From: Bacteroidales bacterium
GTDB lineage: Bacteria > Bacteroidota > Bacteroidia > Bacteroidales > F082
DNA length: 64,000 nt
Direction of reading: 5' to 3'
Assembly: GCA_016285355.1 (NCBI GenBank)
Contig: JAEEQP010000018.1
Location: 4,799-68,798, forward strand
Every line of letters begins with the position of its first letter. Position 1 is the stretch's first letter. This document shows, piece by piece, positions 14,641-23,876 of this stretch. The notes below the pieces were generated by a model. It ran no database searches. It worked only from the letters and a program-made list of their open reading frames with translations, and was not told the DNA's origin. The position numbers were made by a program, and so were the translations under genes.

Positions 14641-17211
14641 ATGAAGAAATTTCTACTATTATTGGCGGTTTCCATGTTGCTGGTCGGGCGAATGACGGCT
14701 CAGGTCGTCGACACGACCAACCTCGACCAACATGACGTGCCGACGGTGATCCTGATGGATTCCGATTTCGAAGAATCTTCCTCCTCGGTCAACGATGCCT
14801 CCACCTTGCTCAACTCGTCGCGCGACGTGTTCAACAGCATTGCGGCCTACAACTTCGGTTCGTTGCGCTACCGCGTGCGTGGTAACGACTCGAAGTACAG
14901 TGAGGTGATGATTAACGGCATCTCGATGAACGACCCCGAGACTGGGCGGCCTGTCTTCTCCAACTGGGGTGGACTGAACGATGCCTTCCGCAACTCGATG
15001 CTCGTCGAAGGCCTCGGCAAGACCGATGCGGGCTTTGGTGGCCTCGGCGGTCTGACGGCCTACTCGACGCGCGCCTCGCAGTACCGCAAGCAGATTTCGC
15101 TGAGCTATGCCTTCTCCAACCGCTCTTACAACCATCGCGTTATGGCTTCTATCGGCACAGGCGAAATGGGGAAGGGCTGGTATCTGATGGCTCATGCCAG
15201 CGGTCGTTATGCGGGCAAGGGCTATACCGAAGGCACCTTCTACCAAGCCTACAGTTATTTCCTCTCGGTGGAGAAGAAAATCAACGACAAGCACAGCATC
15301 AACCTCACAGTGTTTGGTGCGCCCTCGCAGCGCGGCGGTTCGGGTCCTGTGGTGCAAGAGGCTTACGATTTGGTCGGCACCAATTATTACAATCCAAACT
15401 GGGGTTATCAAACGGTGGATGCTTCCGGCAAGCAGATCATCCGCAACTCGCGCGTGAGCACTTATCATCAGCCGGTGACCCAATTCACTTGGTATTGGAC
15501 ACCGAACAAGAAGACCTCGTTCCACACCACGGCCTATTACTTCGCCGGCAAGGCAGGCCAGACCAGCCTCGAATGGGGTGAGGACAGAGACCCGCGTCCC
15601 GATTATTACAGGAACCTGCCGAGCTATTACATGACTAATGCCCATAGCACGAAGGAAATCGAAGCTCAATTCGAGAAATGGATGAACCGCGACCCGAAGG
15701 TCACACAAATAGACTGGGACAAACTGTACAACGCCAACCGAGACCACCTCTTTACGGTGCATAATGCCAATGGTACAGAGGGCAATACTGTTACTGGGGC
15801 GGCCTCGAAATACATCCTTGCCGAGCGCCATTTCGACAAGATGCAGTTGGGCGACGCTTCCTACTTTAAGCACGAATTCACGCCCAACCTCATCATGACT
15901 GGTGGTTTTGCCTTTAGTGTTTCAAGGACACACTATTACGAGAGCATTAATGACCTGCTGGGCGGCGATTATTACTACGATATTAATAAGTATGCCGAGA
16001 ACCTTGAAAACGAGGAATGTCAAACCAATCTGTTCAACCCGAATCATGTGGCAAAGGTCGGTGACATCATCGGTTACAACTACTATGCCAACCGCAACTT
16101 TGGCCGCATTTGGGATCAAATCGATTGGCTTGTCGGCAACTTCGACCTTTACTTGGGCGTGCAGGCCGAGTTTACGCAGATCTGGCGCGAGGGCCTTTGG
16201 AAAAACGGTTCCTTTACTGACAACTCTTACGGCAAGGACAAGATGCACAACTTTTTCGACCCCAGCGTGAAGGCCGGTATGACATACGCCATCAATGGTC
16301 GTAACCACTTTGTGGTCAACATGGCTTATACGACGCAAGCACCGCAGTTCAGGGATATTTACGTGTCGCCTCGTACCCGAAACACCGTTGTGGAGGGCAA
16401 GCTGAAGAGCGAACGCATCAATGCTTTTGACCTGAGTTACCTCTACCGTTCGCCCAATTTCAAGTTCCGCCTCACAGGGTATTACTACACCTATCAAAAC
16501 CTCATTTGGAACCGTAGCTTCTATTGCGAGAACGTATTCCAGAACACCGTGACCAGTGCTAACTCCTACACCAGTGAATTCGTCAACTTCATTATGACCG
16601 ACATCAATCAAAAGAGCCTCGGTGTGGAGATGGGTGCAGAGTGGAATGTTTCTCCGACGGTCACCTTGCAGGCCGCTGCCGCCAATGGCATCCATGCGTA
16701 TAACAACAATCCCATCTTCTCGGTTTACGACGACAACAACAGCACGGCTTACATCCAAAACAGTGTGGCCTACCTGAAAGATTACCATGTTTCTTCGGGT
16801 CCTGAGACGGTGTCCTCGTTGGGCATCAAGTACAACTCCCCGAAATATTGGTGGGTGAGCCTCAATGCCAACTATCTCGCCAATATGTACTTCGACGAGA
16901 GCCCATACAATCACACTGAGGAAGGTATGTTGCACTACGCTCAGGGCGACATCCGCATTGAGGAAGTGCTGCGTCAAGACCCGATGAAGCCTGCCTTCAC
17001 GCTCGACTTCTACGGCGGTTTCTCGAAGCGTTACAAAGGGTATTATTTCCTCTTCAACTTGAGTGTCAACAACATCCTCAACAACAAGAGCACTATCCTC
17101 TACGGCTACGAGCAACTCCGCTTTAATGCCAACAACCCCGATATGTTCCCAGAGAAGTATTCCTACATGTACGGAACGAATTTCTTTGTCAGTATAACGG
17201 TTAGAAAGTAA
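14641..17211 (+). CDS. TonB-dependent receptor-like outer membrane protein
   Basis: 856 residues with a signal peptide (MKKFLLLLAVSMLLVG ... TAQ). A plug-like region (about 40-140) has YRVRGNDSKYSEVMINGISM, the usual plug pattern of a small loop naming the motif; the rest is a long beta-barrel rich in aromatic residues, ending in NFFVSITVRK with the typical barrel-closing strand. The CarboxypepD_reg repeat normally found at the start of SusC proteins is missing, so this is not a classical SusC. It is followed by the DUF5689 lipoprotein, a pairing that recurs in Bacteroidetes; together they may form a receptor and surface-lipoprotein uptake pair. The ligand is unknown. Confidence 0.83.
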   Translation: MKKFLLLLAVSMLLVGRMTAQVVDTTNLDQHDVPTVILMDSDFEESSSSVNDASTLLNSSRDVFNSIAAYNFGSLRYRVRGNDSKYSEVMINGISMNDPETGRPVFSNWGGLNDAFRNSMLVEGLGKTDAGFGGLGGLTAYSTRASQYRKQISLSYAFSNRSYNHRVMASIGTGEMGKGWYLMAHASGRYAGKGYTEGTFYQAYSYFLSVEKKINDKHSINLTVFGAPSQRGGSGPVVQEAYDLVGTNYYNPNWGYQTVDASGKQIIRNSRVSTYHQPVTQFTWYWTPNKKTSFHTTAYYFAGKAGQTSLEWGEDRDPRPDYYRNLPSYYMTNAHSTKEIEAQFEKWMNRDPKVTQIDWDKLYNANRDHLFTVHNANGTEGNTVTGAASKYILAERHFDKMQLGDASYFKHEFTPNLIMTGGFAFSVSRTHYYESINDLLGGDYYYDINKYAENLENEECQTNLFNPNHVAKVGDIIGYNYYANRNFGRIWDQIDWLVGNFDLYLGVQAEFTQIWREGLWKNGSFTDNSYGKDKMHNFFDPSVKAGMTYAINGRNHFVVNMAYTTQAPQFRDIYVSPRTRNTVVEGKLKSERINAFDLSYLYRSPNFKFRLTGYYYTYQNLIWNRSFYCENVFQNTVTSANSYTSEFVNFIMTDINQKSLGVEMGAEWNVSPTVTLQAAAANGIHAYNNNPIFSVYDDNNSTAYIQNSVAYLKDYHVSSGPETVSSLGIKYNSPKYWWVSLNANYLANMYFDESPYNHTEEGMLHYAQGDIRIEEVLRQDPMKPAFTLDFYGGFSKRYKGYYFLFNLSVNNILNNKSTILYGYEQLRFNANNPDMFPEKYSYMYGTNFFVSITVRK

Positions 17212-17216
17212 ATACG

Positions 17217-17289
17217 GCCCTTCGACAAGCTCAGGGACCTTCGCTAAAAACAGTAAAGTTAAAGGTCGTTGAGCCTGTCGAAACGCCGA
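17217..17289. repeat. Inverted repeat pair, unit TTCGACARGCTCA
   Basis: GGCCCTTCGACAAGCTCAGG at the left and its near inverse GTTGAGCCTGTCGAAACGCC at the right form a hairpin between the receptor and DUF5689 genes. The same unit occurs at 26371-26435, 35016-35068, 48814-48907 and 50781-50839. Confidence 0.75.
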
Positions 17290-17350
17290 CCAAATTTTGA
17301 ATTTTGAATTTTGAATCTAAAATCTTGAAATTGAATAAACCCCAAATATT

Positions 17351-20044
17351 ATGAAAAACAGAGTATTCAACGCATTCCTGCTTCTTGCCATGGTGGGCAT
17401 GATGTTCACCGCCTGCAAGAAAGAGTATCCCCAACCGCCTATCCAAGATTTGCCGGTAGGAAGGGTTTACACTATTGATGAAATCCTGACTTTGGAGTCG
17501 GGCACCGTGTTTACGGAAGACGCTTCGGTATATGGCATCGTCACTGCTGACGAAGTGTCGGGCAACCTCTACAAGTGCGCTTTCATGCAAGACCGTGCCA
17601 CAGGTGCCGCCATCGAGCTGTATCTCACTGCCCCCAGTGGTGTTCGCATCGGCGACTCCATCCGCGTCTATCTGAAGGATGTCACCTATTCATTGTACGC
17701 TAACCTGCCTCAGCTGACCAACTTTGAGGCCGACGGACACATCATCATCTTGGCCAACGACAAGCCCATTGAGCCTGCCAAAGCTACCATTACGGAAATC
17801 AACGAAGGCAAATACTTGGCTGGTTTGGTGCGTTTGGAGAATGTGAAGTTCACCGAGCAGAACACCTTTTCCGAACCGAACACGTACGGCAATCGCACCT
17901 TGATTGACCCTATGAATCCTTCTAACAGTGTCATCGTGCGCACCAGCAACTACGCCAACTTTGCCTACGACTCACTGCCGCAAGGCGTGGGCAACATGAC
18001 TGCCATCGCAACGGTTTTCAACAGCACTTGGCAACTCCTCATCCGTACAGCTCGCGAACTTGAATTTGACGGCTATGTTCCAGGCGGTGCCAATGACTTG
18101 CCGTATTGTGAGTTTTTCTCCTCTTCGTTTGGATCCTACACCACCTATGATGTAAATGGTGCTCAACATTGGGAGATTGACTATAGCACTGCCAAGATGA
18201 CCGGTTATGAAAACAGCACGAACTATGAAAATGAAGACTGGCTGATTTCTGCTAAGGTCTCTTTGGAGAACGTTTCGAGTGCCTGTATGACGATGTCCTA
18301 TATTGCACGCTATTTCAACAATGTGAATGACGACATCACGGTTTGGGTCTCTTCTGACTACACCTCTGGCGACCCGAATTTGGCCAACTGGGAGCAAGTT
18401 CCCGCTTCATGGACTGAAGGCAGCAACTGGTCTGACTTTGCTTCCACCACACTCGACCTCTCCCAATTCGCTGGTAAGAAGATTTGTGTGGCTGTGAAAT
18501 ATCATTCCGATAATAACAAGGCTGGTACCATTGAGGTGCAGAGCATTTGTATCCAAGAAGGTAGTGGCCCAACGCCTCCTCCTGGTCCGGGCACTGGCGG
18601 GGAGTTGCAGTACCTGCCCTATGAGCAGAACTTTACTTCAGATTTTGGCACCTATATGGCTTCTGATGTATTAGGCCCTCAGTCATGGGTGAACCAATAT
18701 GAAACTGCAAAGATGTCGGGATATGCAGACGGTGCTTCCAATGCCAATGAAGACTGGCTGATTTCGTCGCCAGTTCTCATCACAGCGGGCATCGAACATG
18801 CCAAGGCGGTCGTGAACTATGCAGCCAAGTATCAAGGTGCTACGGACAATGACGTGACCATGCAGGTTTCTACGAATTACGAATTTGGTGCAGACCCAAC
18901 CAATGCAACTTGGGCAGAGTTACCTGTCACCTATCCCAACAACTCCAGCGGCAATGCTTGGACTTTCACTGATCAGGAGGTCAGTCTTGACAACTACATC
19001 GGACAAACGGTGACGGTGGCTATCAAGTACACCTCAACCGAATCCGCTTCGCGTACTATCGAAATCAAAACCATTACCATTCAAGAAGGTGAAGCTGGTG
19101 GCGGTGTGACACCTCCAGGTCCAGGAACAGGCGAAGGTAGCGGTACTGCTGATGACCCATATAATGTGGCTGCTGGTATTGGTTATCAAAACCAAGGTGA
19201 TGCTTGGGTAAAAGGCTATATTGTTGGTGCTGTGAAGAGTGGACAAGAGCATAACACCGTCACGTCTAATGACGACATCGACTGGGTCGCTCCGTTCGGG
19301 CGAGCCACCAATGTTTTGATTGCTGATGACGCTTCATGCAATGAAATTGCTAACTGCTTAATTGTGAAGATGCCATCTGGTTCTGCACTTCGTTCACAGG
19401 TCAATCTATTAGATCATCCAGATAATCTTGGTAAGCAACTTACCGTTTTCGGTACATTGAAAAACGCTTTTGGCAAACCAGGTCTTGACAGCCCTGGAAC
19501 CGAAAACGACTTCGTGTTTGAAGGTGGTGATACACCTACGCCTCCTGAACCAGGAACAGGCATTTTCTCTGAGACTTTTGCCAATGGACAAGGCGATTTC
19601 GTCATTCAGGATGTCTTTTTATCATCAGGACTGAACTATGTTTGGAAGCACGATGCAACACATCATTATATGAAAGCAAGTGCTTATGTGGGTGGACCGT
19701 ATGCATCTGAAAGCTGGCTTGTTTCTCCGATTATTGACCTTTCAAATGTTGCTACGGCAACCTTGAAGTTTGATCAAATAGTCAATTATGCTACTTCCGT
19801 TTCGCCTAATAGCATTTTGCATGTGATGGTTTCCTCTAATTATAATGGTGATGTCCAAAACGCCACATGGTTAGAGTTGACGCTGGATCGATGGCCAGAA
19901 GGAAACAATTGGAACACAGTTAATTCTGTTGCTGATTTGGCTGGTGTTGTTGGTCAACAGATTACGATAGCCTTCAAATACACCAGTGAGGCTGTGTCAG
20001 GTAAATGTCCCACATGGGAAGTGTTTAACATTGTTTTGGAATAA
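17351..20044 (+). CDS. Multidomain surface lipoprotein: DUF5689, choice-of-anchor J, DUF6359
   Basis: 897 residues. Lipoprotein signal ending MMFTACKKEY. Order: DUF5689 (about 36-240), an OB-like domain with VYGIVTADE and VRLENVKF; a choice-of-anchor J/cleaved-adhesin beta-sandwich (about 255-405; DWLISAKV, DITVWVSSDY); a second copy (about 415-580; DWLISSPV); a DUF6359 domain (about 596-720; GSGTADDPYNVAAGIGY); and a third anchor-J copy (about 735-897). Pro/Gly linkers (PTPPPGPGTGG, TPPGPGTGEG) separate the modules. No catalytic motif: a binding or structural surface protein. It follows the TonB-dependent receptor and shares its last two modules with the lipoprotein at 21912. Confidence 0.85.
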   Translation: MKNRVFNAFLLLAMVGMMFTACKKEYPQPPIQDLPVGRVYTIDEILTLESGTVFTEDASVYGIVTADEVSGNLYKCAFMQDRATGAAIELYLTAPSGVRIGDSIRVYLKDVTYSLYANLPQLTNFEADGHIIILANDKPIEPAKATITEINEGKYLAGLVRLENVKFTEQNTFSEPNTYGNRTLIDPMNPSNSVIVRTSNYANFAYDSLPQGVGNMTAIATVFNSTWQLLIRTARELEFDGYVPGGANDLPYCEFFSSSFGSYTTYDVNGAQHWEIDYSTAKMTGYENSTNYENEDWLISAKVSLENVSSACMTMSYIARYFNNVNDDITVWVSSDYTSGDPNLANWEQVPASWTEGSNWSDFASTTLDLSQFAGKKICVAVKYHSDNNKAGTIEVQSICIQEGSGPTPPPGPGTGGELQYLPYEQNFTSDFGTYMASDVLGPQSWVNQYETAKMSGYADGASNANEDWLISSPVLITAGIEHAKAVVNYAAKYQGATDNDVTMQVSTNYEFGADPTNATWAELPVTYPNNSSGNAWTFTDQEVSLDNYIGQTVTVAIKYTSTESASRTIEIKTITIQEGEAGGGVTPPGPGTGEGSGTADDPYNVAAGIGYQNQGDAWVKGYIVGAVKSGQEHNTVTSNDDIDWVAPFGRATNVLIADDASCNEIANCLIVKMPSGSALRSQVNLLDHPDNLGKQLTVFGTLKNAFGKPGLDSPGTENDFVFEGGDTPTPPEPGTGIFSETFANGQGDFVIQDVFLSSGLNYVWKHDATHHYMKASAYVGGPYASESWLVSPIIDLSNVATATLKFDQIVNYATSVSPNSILHVMVSSNYNGDVQNATWLELTLDRWPEGNNWNTVNSVADLAGVVGQQITIAFKYTSEAVSGKCPTWEVFNIVLE

Positions 20045-20053
20045 TAAAAAATA

Positions 20054-21889
20054 ATGAAGCGCTCCCTACTGTCCATATTGTTACTGTTGCTCTTCACCTT
20101 GGTGGCGAGTGCCCAAACTATTTCTGTGAAGTCTTTCCGCGCATTGCCTACTGACATGACGGCATCAAGCATTGAAGGAAAAAGGATTGACCAGAATGGC
20201 GAAGTTGCCGCATTGATTAGGGTGGTGACTTCGGAAACAGGATTCGTGTTCGAAGGTGGAACTTTAGGCATCGTCGATACCAAACAGAAAGTCGGTGAGA
20301 TTTGGGTCTGGGTTCCAAGAGGAGCAAGAAAAATTTCCATTATGCACCAGCAGTTGGGAGTGCTTCGTGAATACCGTTATCCTATTGAGATTGAGTCGGA
20401 ACGCACATACGAGATGGTGCTGACTACCGCCAAAATAGAAACCATCATTAAGGAGGAGATTAGGGAACAATACCTGATGTTCCAAATATCTCCTCCTGAT
20501 GCTGTGCTTGAGGTAAATGACCAATTATGGACTGTTTCGCCTACAGGTAATGCTAACAAATTGGTGAGTTTTGGCACTTATACCTATCGCGTGCAGGCGC
20601 CAAACTACCATACGGAAGCTGGCAATGTGACTGTCAACGACCCTGAAAATACCCATAGAGTAGAAGTGACACTCCAACCTAACTTCGGATGGATTGAAGT
20701 GTCAGGGACGGATGTCTTGCAAGGTGCGTTGGTGTATATTGACAACTCCATGATAGGGAAGGCACCCTGCAAGAGCGAAGGCATCAAAAGTGGGAAACAC
20801 AATGTGAAAATCATGAAAGACTTGTACGAGTCATTCAGCACTACGGTGACTGTCAATGATAACGAAGTCACGACGGTGAGTCCTGAATTGGTCGCTAATT
20901 TTGCCCATGTCACCTTACAGGTGGACGCTGATGCTGAGATTTGGATTAACGACGAGAAAAAAGGAACTCGCACCTGGACAGGTAACCTTGCGTTTGGTGT
21001 TTATAGGGTGGAATGCCAACAAGTCAACCATGAGCCTTCCAAGCTTAAGTTAGAAGTCACAAACCAGATGAGTGAGGAGGTGATTAAACTGGAAGCACCC
21101 AAACCCATTCTCAGCACCTTGTTGGTTGAAAGTGAACCAGCTGTCGCTACTATCTACATTGATGGGAATTTCATAGGAGAAACGCCTAAAATTGTCAAAG
21201 ACATTCCTGTTGGGCAGCATGAGATAAGGCTTACAAAAGACGGCTATGCCGACTATTCGGAAACGATTATTGTCAAGAAAAAGGAAAGGGCACAGGTGAG
21301 TGTTACCTTGTCTCCTATAATTTCACCGATGACTTCTGTTGCAAAGCCTCAACAACCCCAGTTTGAGAAGCCCCAAACAGCCCCAAGAGACAAGTCGTTT
21401 TTTGTCACGCTCAATGGAGCCTATTCCGTTGCGCCACAATGGTCGTTCGGTGTGACTTTCGGACAGGTGAAACGTTTTGGTTGGTTTGTGAGTTTGATGA
21501 GCAACGGCGGCTTTAGGGCCAGTTCGGCGGCGGGGTCATGTTATGCCAATTTGGGTGACGGTATGCCCGATGGTTGGGATTACGAGACGGGAAGTATGCC
21601 ATACTATAATGGCGAATATATGACCGATAGGAATTCCGTCATCATTGGAGGAATAGGCCGTTTGGCGAAGCCTCTTTATTTTAAGGTGGGTGCAGGTTAT
21701 GGATTCCGTAATCTCTATTGGTTGACGGAGGATGACACCTATTATTTGAATGAATCATACAGCTACAAAGGCTTGGAAATGTCGGCAGGTATGCAGCTGA
21801 ACCTTGGTGGTTTCGTGATGTCTCTTGAAGCGGTGACCACAAGCTTCAAGACTTTGGAGGGTAAATTTGGATTGGGATTTGCGTTTTGA
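20054..21889 (+). CDS. PEGA-domain protein with C-terminal barrel-like region
   Basis: 611 residues, signal peptide ending near VASAQ. At least two PEGA-type repeats are visible: one around 215-260 (ALVYIDNSMIGKAPC) and a clear one around 355-420 (LVESEPAVATIYIDGNFIGE, TPKIVKDIPVGQHEIRL). Further beta repeats lie between and before them. The last 170 residues (FFVTLNGAYSVAPQWSFGV ... FKTLEGKFGLGFAF) look like a small outer-membrane beta-barrel ending in Phe. It starts 9 bp after the DUF5689 gene and precedes the next lipoprotein by 22 bp, so it is part of the same operon. Probably a periplasm-facing or surface structural component. Confidence 0.82.
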   Translation: MKRSLLSILLLLLFTLVASAQTISVKSFRALPTDMTASSIEGKRIDQNGEVAALIRVVTSETGFVFEGGTLGIVDTKQKVGEIWVWVPRGARKISIMHQQLGVLREYRYPIEIESERTYEMVLTTAKIETIIKEEIREQYLMFQISPPDAVLEVNDQLWTVSPTGNANKLVSFGTYTYRVQAPNYHTEAGNVTVNDPENTHRVEVTLQPNFGWIEVSGTDVLQGALVYIDNSMIGKAPCKSEGIKSGKHNVKIMKDLYESFSTTVTVNDNEVTTVSPELVANFAHVTLQVDADAEIWINDEKKGTRTWTGNLAFGVYRVECQQVNHEPSKLKLEVTNQMSEEVIKLEAPKPILSTLLVESEPAVATIYIDGNFIGETPKIVKDIPVGQHEIRLTKDGYADYSETIIVKKKERAQVSVTLSPIISPMTSVAKPQQPQFEKPQTAPRDKSFFVTLNGAYSVAPQWSFGVTFGQVKRFGWFVSLMSNGGFRASSAAGSCYANLGDGMPDGWDYETGSMPYYNGEYMTDRNSVIIGGIGRLAKPLYFKVGAGYGFRNLYWLTEDDTYYLNESYSYKGLEMSAGMQLNLGGFVMSLEAVTTSFKTLEGKFGLGFAF

Positions 21890-21911
21890 TAAATGGTGAA
21901 AGGATATTGAT

Positions 21912-23663
21912 ATGAAGAAAACAGTTTTTCGGTCATTAATGCTTTTATTGGTTTTGGCGTGTCTGTCATGCACGAAAGACCCCCAAGCTCCAATTCATCA
22001 CAATGAGGATCCATCGAATCCGGATGTACCAAGCGAAAATGTACAGACTTTGCCTTACATCCAAAGTTTTGCTTCCGAATTTGGCACATACACGGTTTAC
22101 AATGTGGCTGGTGTCCAATCTTGGGCAATTGAATACCAAACTGCAATGATATCGGGATATGAAATGGGTACTTACTATGCCAACGAGGACTGGCTCATAT
22201 CTTCGCCAGTGGCTTTTACAGGTGTAAGAGATGCCAAGATGATTATCGAATACAGCGGCTATTATTTTGGGGATAGTTTCAACAATGATGTGACTGTTTG
22301 GGCATCTGAAGATTATACATCTGGCTCTGACCCTCGGCAAGCCAGTTGGTCTCATGTTCCATCTATCTTTGGAATAGAGTATCCCCCTAGCACCGATTTC
22401 TTGACCGCTGAAATTCCACTTACTGAATTTGTGGGTAGAACCGTCACCTTTGCCATAAAATACTCTTCGACCGATAGTATGGCTGGTAGAATGGAAATCC
22501 GAAGCATCGCCATTGAAGAAGGTAGTGCAACAGTTAACCAATTCTTTAATGTTCATGTTTCTGCCAATCCAACTAATGGCGGAATCGTAACAGGTAGCGG
22601 TACATACCAAAATGGACATTCTTGTACGGTGATGGCCACTGCAAATGATGGTTACGTCTTTAACAACTGGACTGAGAATGGCATTCAGGTTTCCATCGAT
22701 GCAAACTACACTTTTACGGTGACAGACAACAGAACTTTGGTGGCTAATTTTGGCTTTGTTTCAGACAATGGTAGTGGCACGGCTGAGGATCCGTATAATG
22801 TGGCTGCGGGCATTGGCTTGCAAAGTGAAGAGCCCATCGCTTGGGTGCATGGTTACATCGTGGGTGCCGTGAAGTCGGGCATAAGTTCAGTTTTGGACAA
22901 CACCGACATCAACTGGACCGGTCTATTCGATTCGGCCACCAACGTGGTCATTGCCGATGATGCCACCTGCCATGAAATCAGCCAGTGCATCATCGTCAAC
23001 TTACCTGCGGGCAAGCCGCTTCGTACGCAAGTCAACCTGATGGATAATCCAGAGAATCTGGGTAAGCATCTGGCTGTGAATGGCAAACTTCGTAAGTTTT
23101 TTGGTCAAGCAGGTCTGCGCGACAGCAACGGCACCGAGGCTGACTTTGTCTTGGAAGGTGGCTCCATACCCCCCACGCCAGGCACAGAAATCTTCTCCGA
23201 ATCGTTCGCCAACGGACAAGGCGCGTTCACCATTCAGGATGTGGTTCTGCCTTCTGAATTGACTTACATTTGGCAATATGCTTCCAACTACTCCTGCATG
23301 AAGGCCAGTGCTTTTGTGGCAGGTCAAAACTATGCCACTGAAAGCTGGCTCATTTCTCCTACCATCAACTTGTCAGGTGTCAACACAGCCACGCTGAAGT
23401 TTGATCAGGTTGTCAATTATGCCTCGCCGAATGGTGCCTTGTCTATAATGATTTCCACCAATTATTATGGTAATGTAACCACGGCTACATGGTCAGAATT
23501 GAACCTCGACCAATGGCCTAATGGTAACAACTGGACCTTCATCACCTCCACCGCTGACCTGTCAGCCTACCTTGGCCAGACCGTGACCATCGCTTTCAAG
23601 TACACCAGTACGACGAGTGCTTCAGCTACATGGGAAGTGAAGAACTTCGTGGTGGAAGAGTAA
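21912..23663 (+). CDS. Surface lipoprotein: anchor J, InlB-like repeat, DUF6359, anchor J
   Basis: 583 residues. Lipoprotein signal ending LVLACLSC. Order: a choice-of-anchor J domain (about 45-205; NEDWLISSPVAF), an InlB-B-like bacterial repeat (about 215-283; VSANPTNGGIVTGSGTY, FNNWTENG), a DUF6359 domain (about 290-415; GSGTAEDPYNVAAGIGL) and a C-terminal anchor-J-like domain (about 425-583; SESFANGQGAFTIQDVVL). The last two modules are strongly similar in order and wording to the C-terminus of the protein at 17351, so the two genes arose by duplication with exchange of N-terminal modules. Last gene of the surface operon; followed by a UUCG-loop terminator. Confidence 0.83.
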   Translation: MKKTVFRSLMLLLVLACLSCTKDPQAPIHHNEDPSNPDVPSENVQTLPYIQSFASEFGTYTVYNVAGVQSWAIEYQTAMISGYEMGTYYANEDWLISSPVAFTGVRDAKMIIEYSGYYFGDSFNNDVTVWASEDYTSGSDPRQASWSHVPSIFGIEYPPSTDFLTAEIPLTEFVGRTVTFAIKYSSTDSMAGRMEIRSIAIEEGSATVNQFFNVHVSANPTNGGIVTGSGTYQNGHSCTVMATANDGYVFNNWTENGIQVSIDANYTFTVTDNRTLVANFGFVSDNGSGTAEDPYNVAAGIGLQSEEPIAWVHGYIVGAVKSGISSVLDNTDINWTGLFDSATNVVIADDATCHEISQCIIVNLPAGKPLRTQVNLMDNPENLGKHLAVNGKLRKFFGQAGLRDSNGTEADFVLEGGSIPPTPGTEIFSESFANGQGAFTIQDVVLPSELTYIWQYASNYSCMKASAFVAGQNYATESWLISPTINLSGVNTATLKFDQVVNYASPNGALSIMISTNYYGNVTTATWSELNLDQWPNGNNWTFITSTADLSAYLGQTVTIAFKYTSTTSASATWEVKNFVVEE

Positions 23664-23685
23664 GATTTCTGAATCTTGAGACTGG

Positions 23686-23714
23686 AAAAGCCTGCCTTCG
23701 GGTGGGCTTTTTCA
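23686..23714 (+). terminator. Intrinsic terminator with UUCG loop
   Basis: AAAAGCCTGCC, loop TTCG, GGTGGGCTTTTT: an 11-bp stem with two G-T pairs followed by T residues, 23 bp after the stop of the lipoprotein gene. It ends the operon that begins at 14641. Confidence 0.85.
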
Positions 23715-23826
23715 TGCTTATATCTTCTCTAAATCTTGCAAAATTCATAAGATTTGGATACATTATAGCCTATACCATATCCAAATCATCGAAAAAATAT
23801 GAGATTTGGATATAATATAAGGGTGC
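23713..23826 (+). repeat. 114-bp direct repeat, left copy, upstream of the ATPase
   Basis: Matches 25325-25438 without gaps; by eye 14 differences in 114 bp, about 88% identity. It contains two inverted pairs: AAATCTT 23731-23737 with AAGATTT 23749-23755, and the 10-bp pair TATCCAAATC 23778-23787 with GATTTGGATA 23803-23812. It lies just upstream of the ATPase -7 box TAACTTTG (23844-23851), so it may act as operator as well as cassette boundary. Confidence 0.9.
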
Positions 23827-23843
23827 TTTTCGGAAAAAAGCAG

Positions 23844-23851
23844 TAACTTTG
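23844..23851 (+). promoter_or_regulatory. -7 box of the second DUF234 ATPase
   Basis: TAACTTTG, 26 bp before the ATG at 23877 and 18 bp after the 114-bp repeat. Confidence 0.6.
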
Positions 23852-23876
23852 TGGCGTAAAACAAAGACGGAATGCC

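Noticed and set aside
14659..17115. Long minus-strand frames at 14659-15873 and 15922-17115
   Set aside because: They lie opposite the TonB-dependent receptor gene, have no family motif or promoter, and read as antisense shadow caused by codon bias.
14641..20044. SusC/SusD pair
   Set aside because: The receptor lacks the CarboxypepD_reg repeat of SusC and the following lipoprotein has DUF5689 and anchor-J modules rather than the helical SusD fold.
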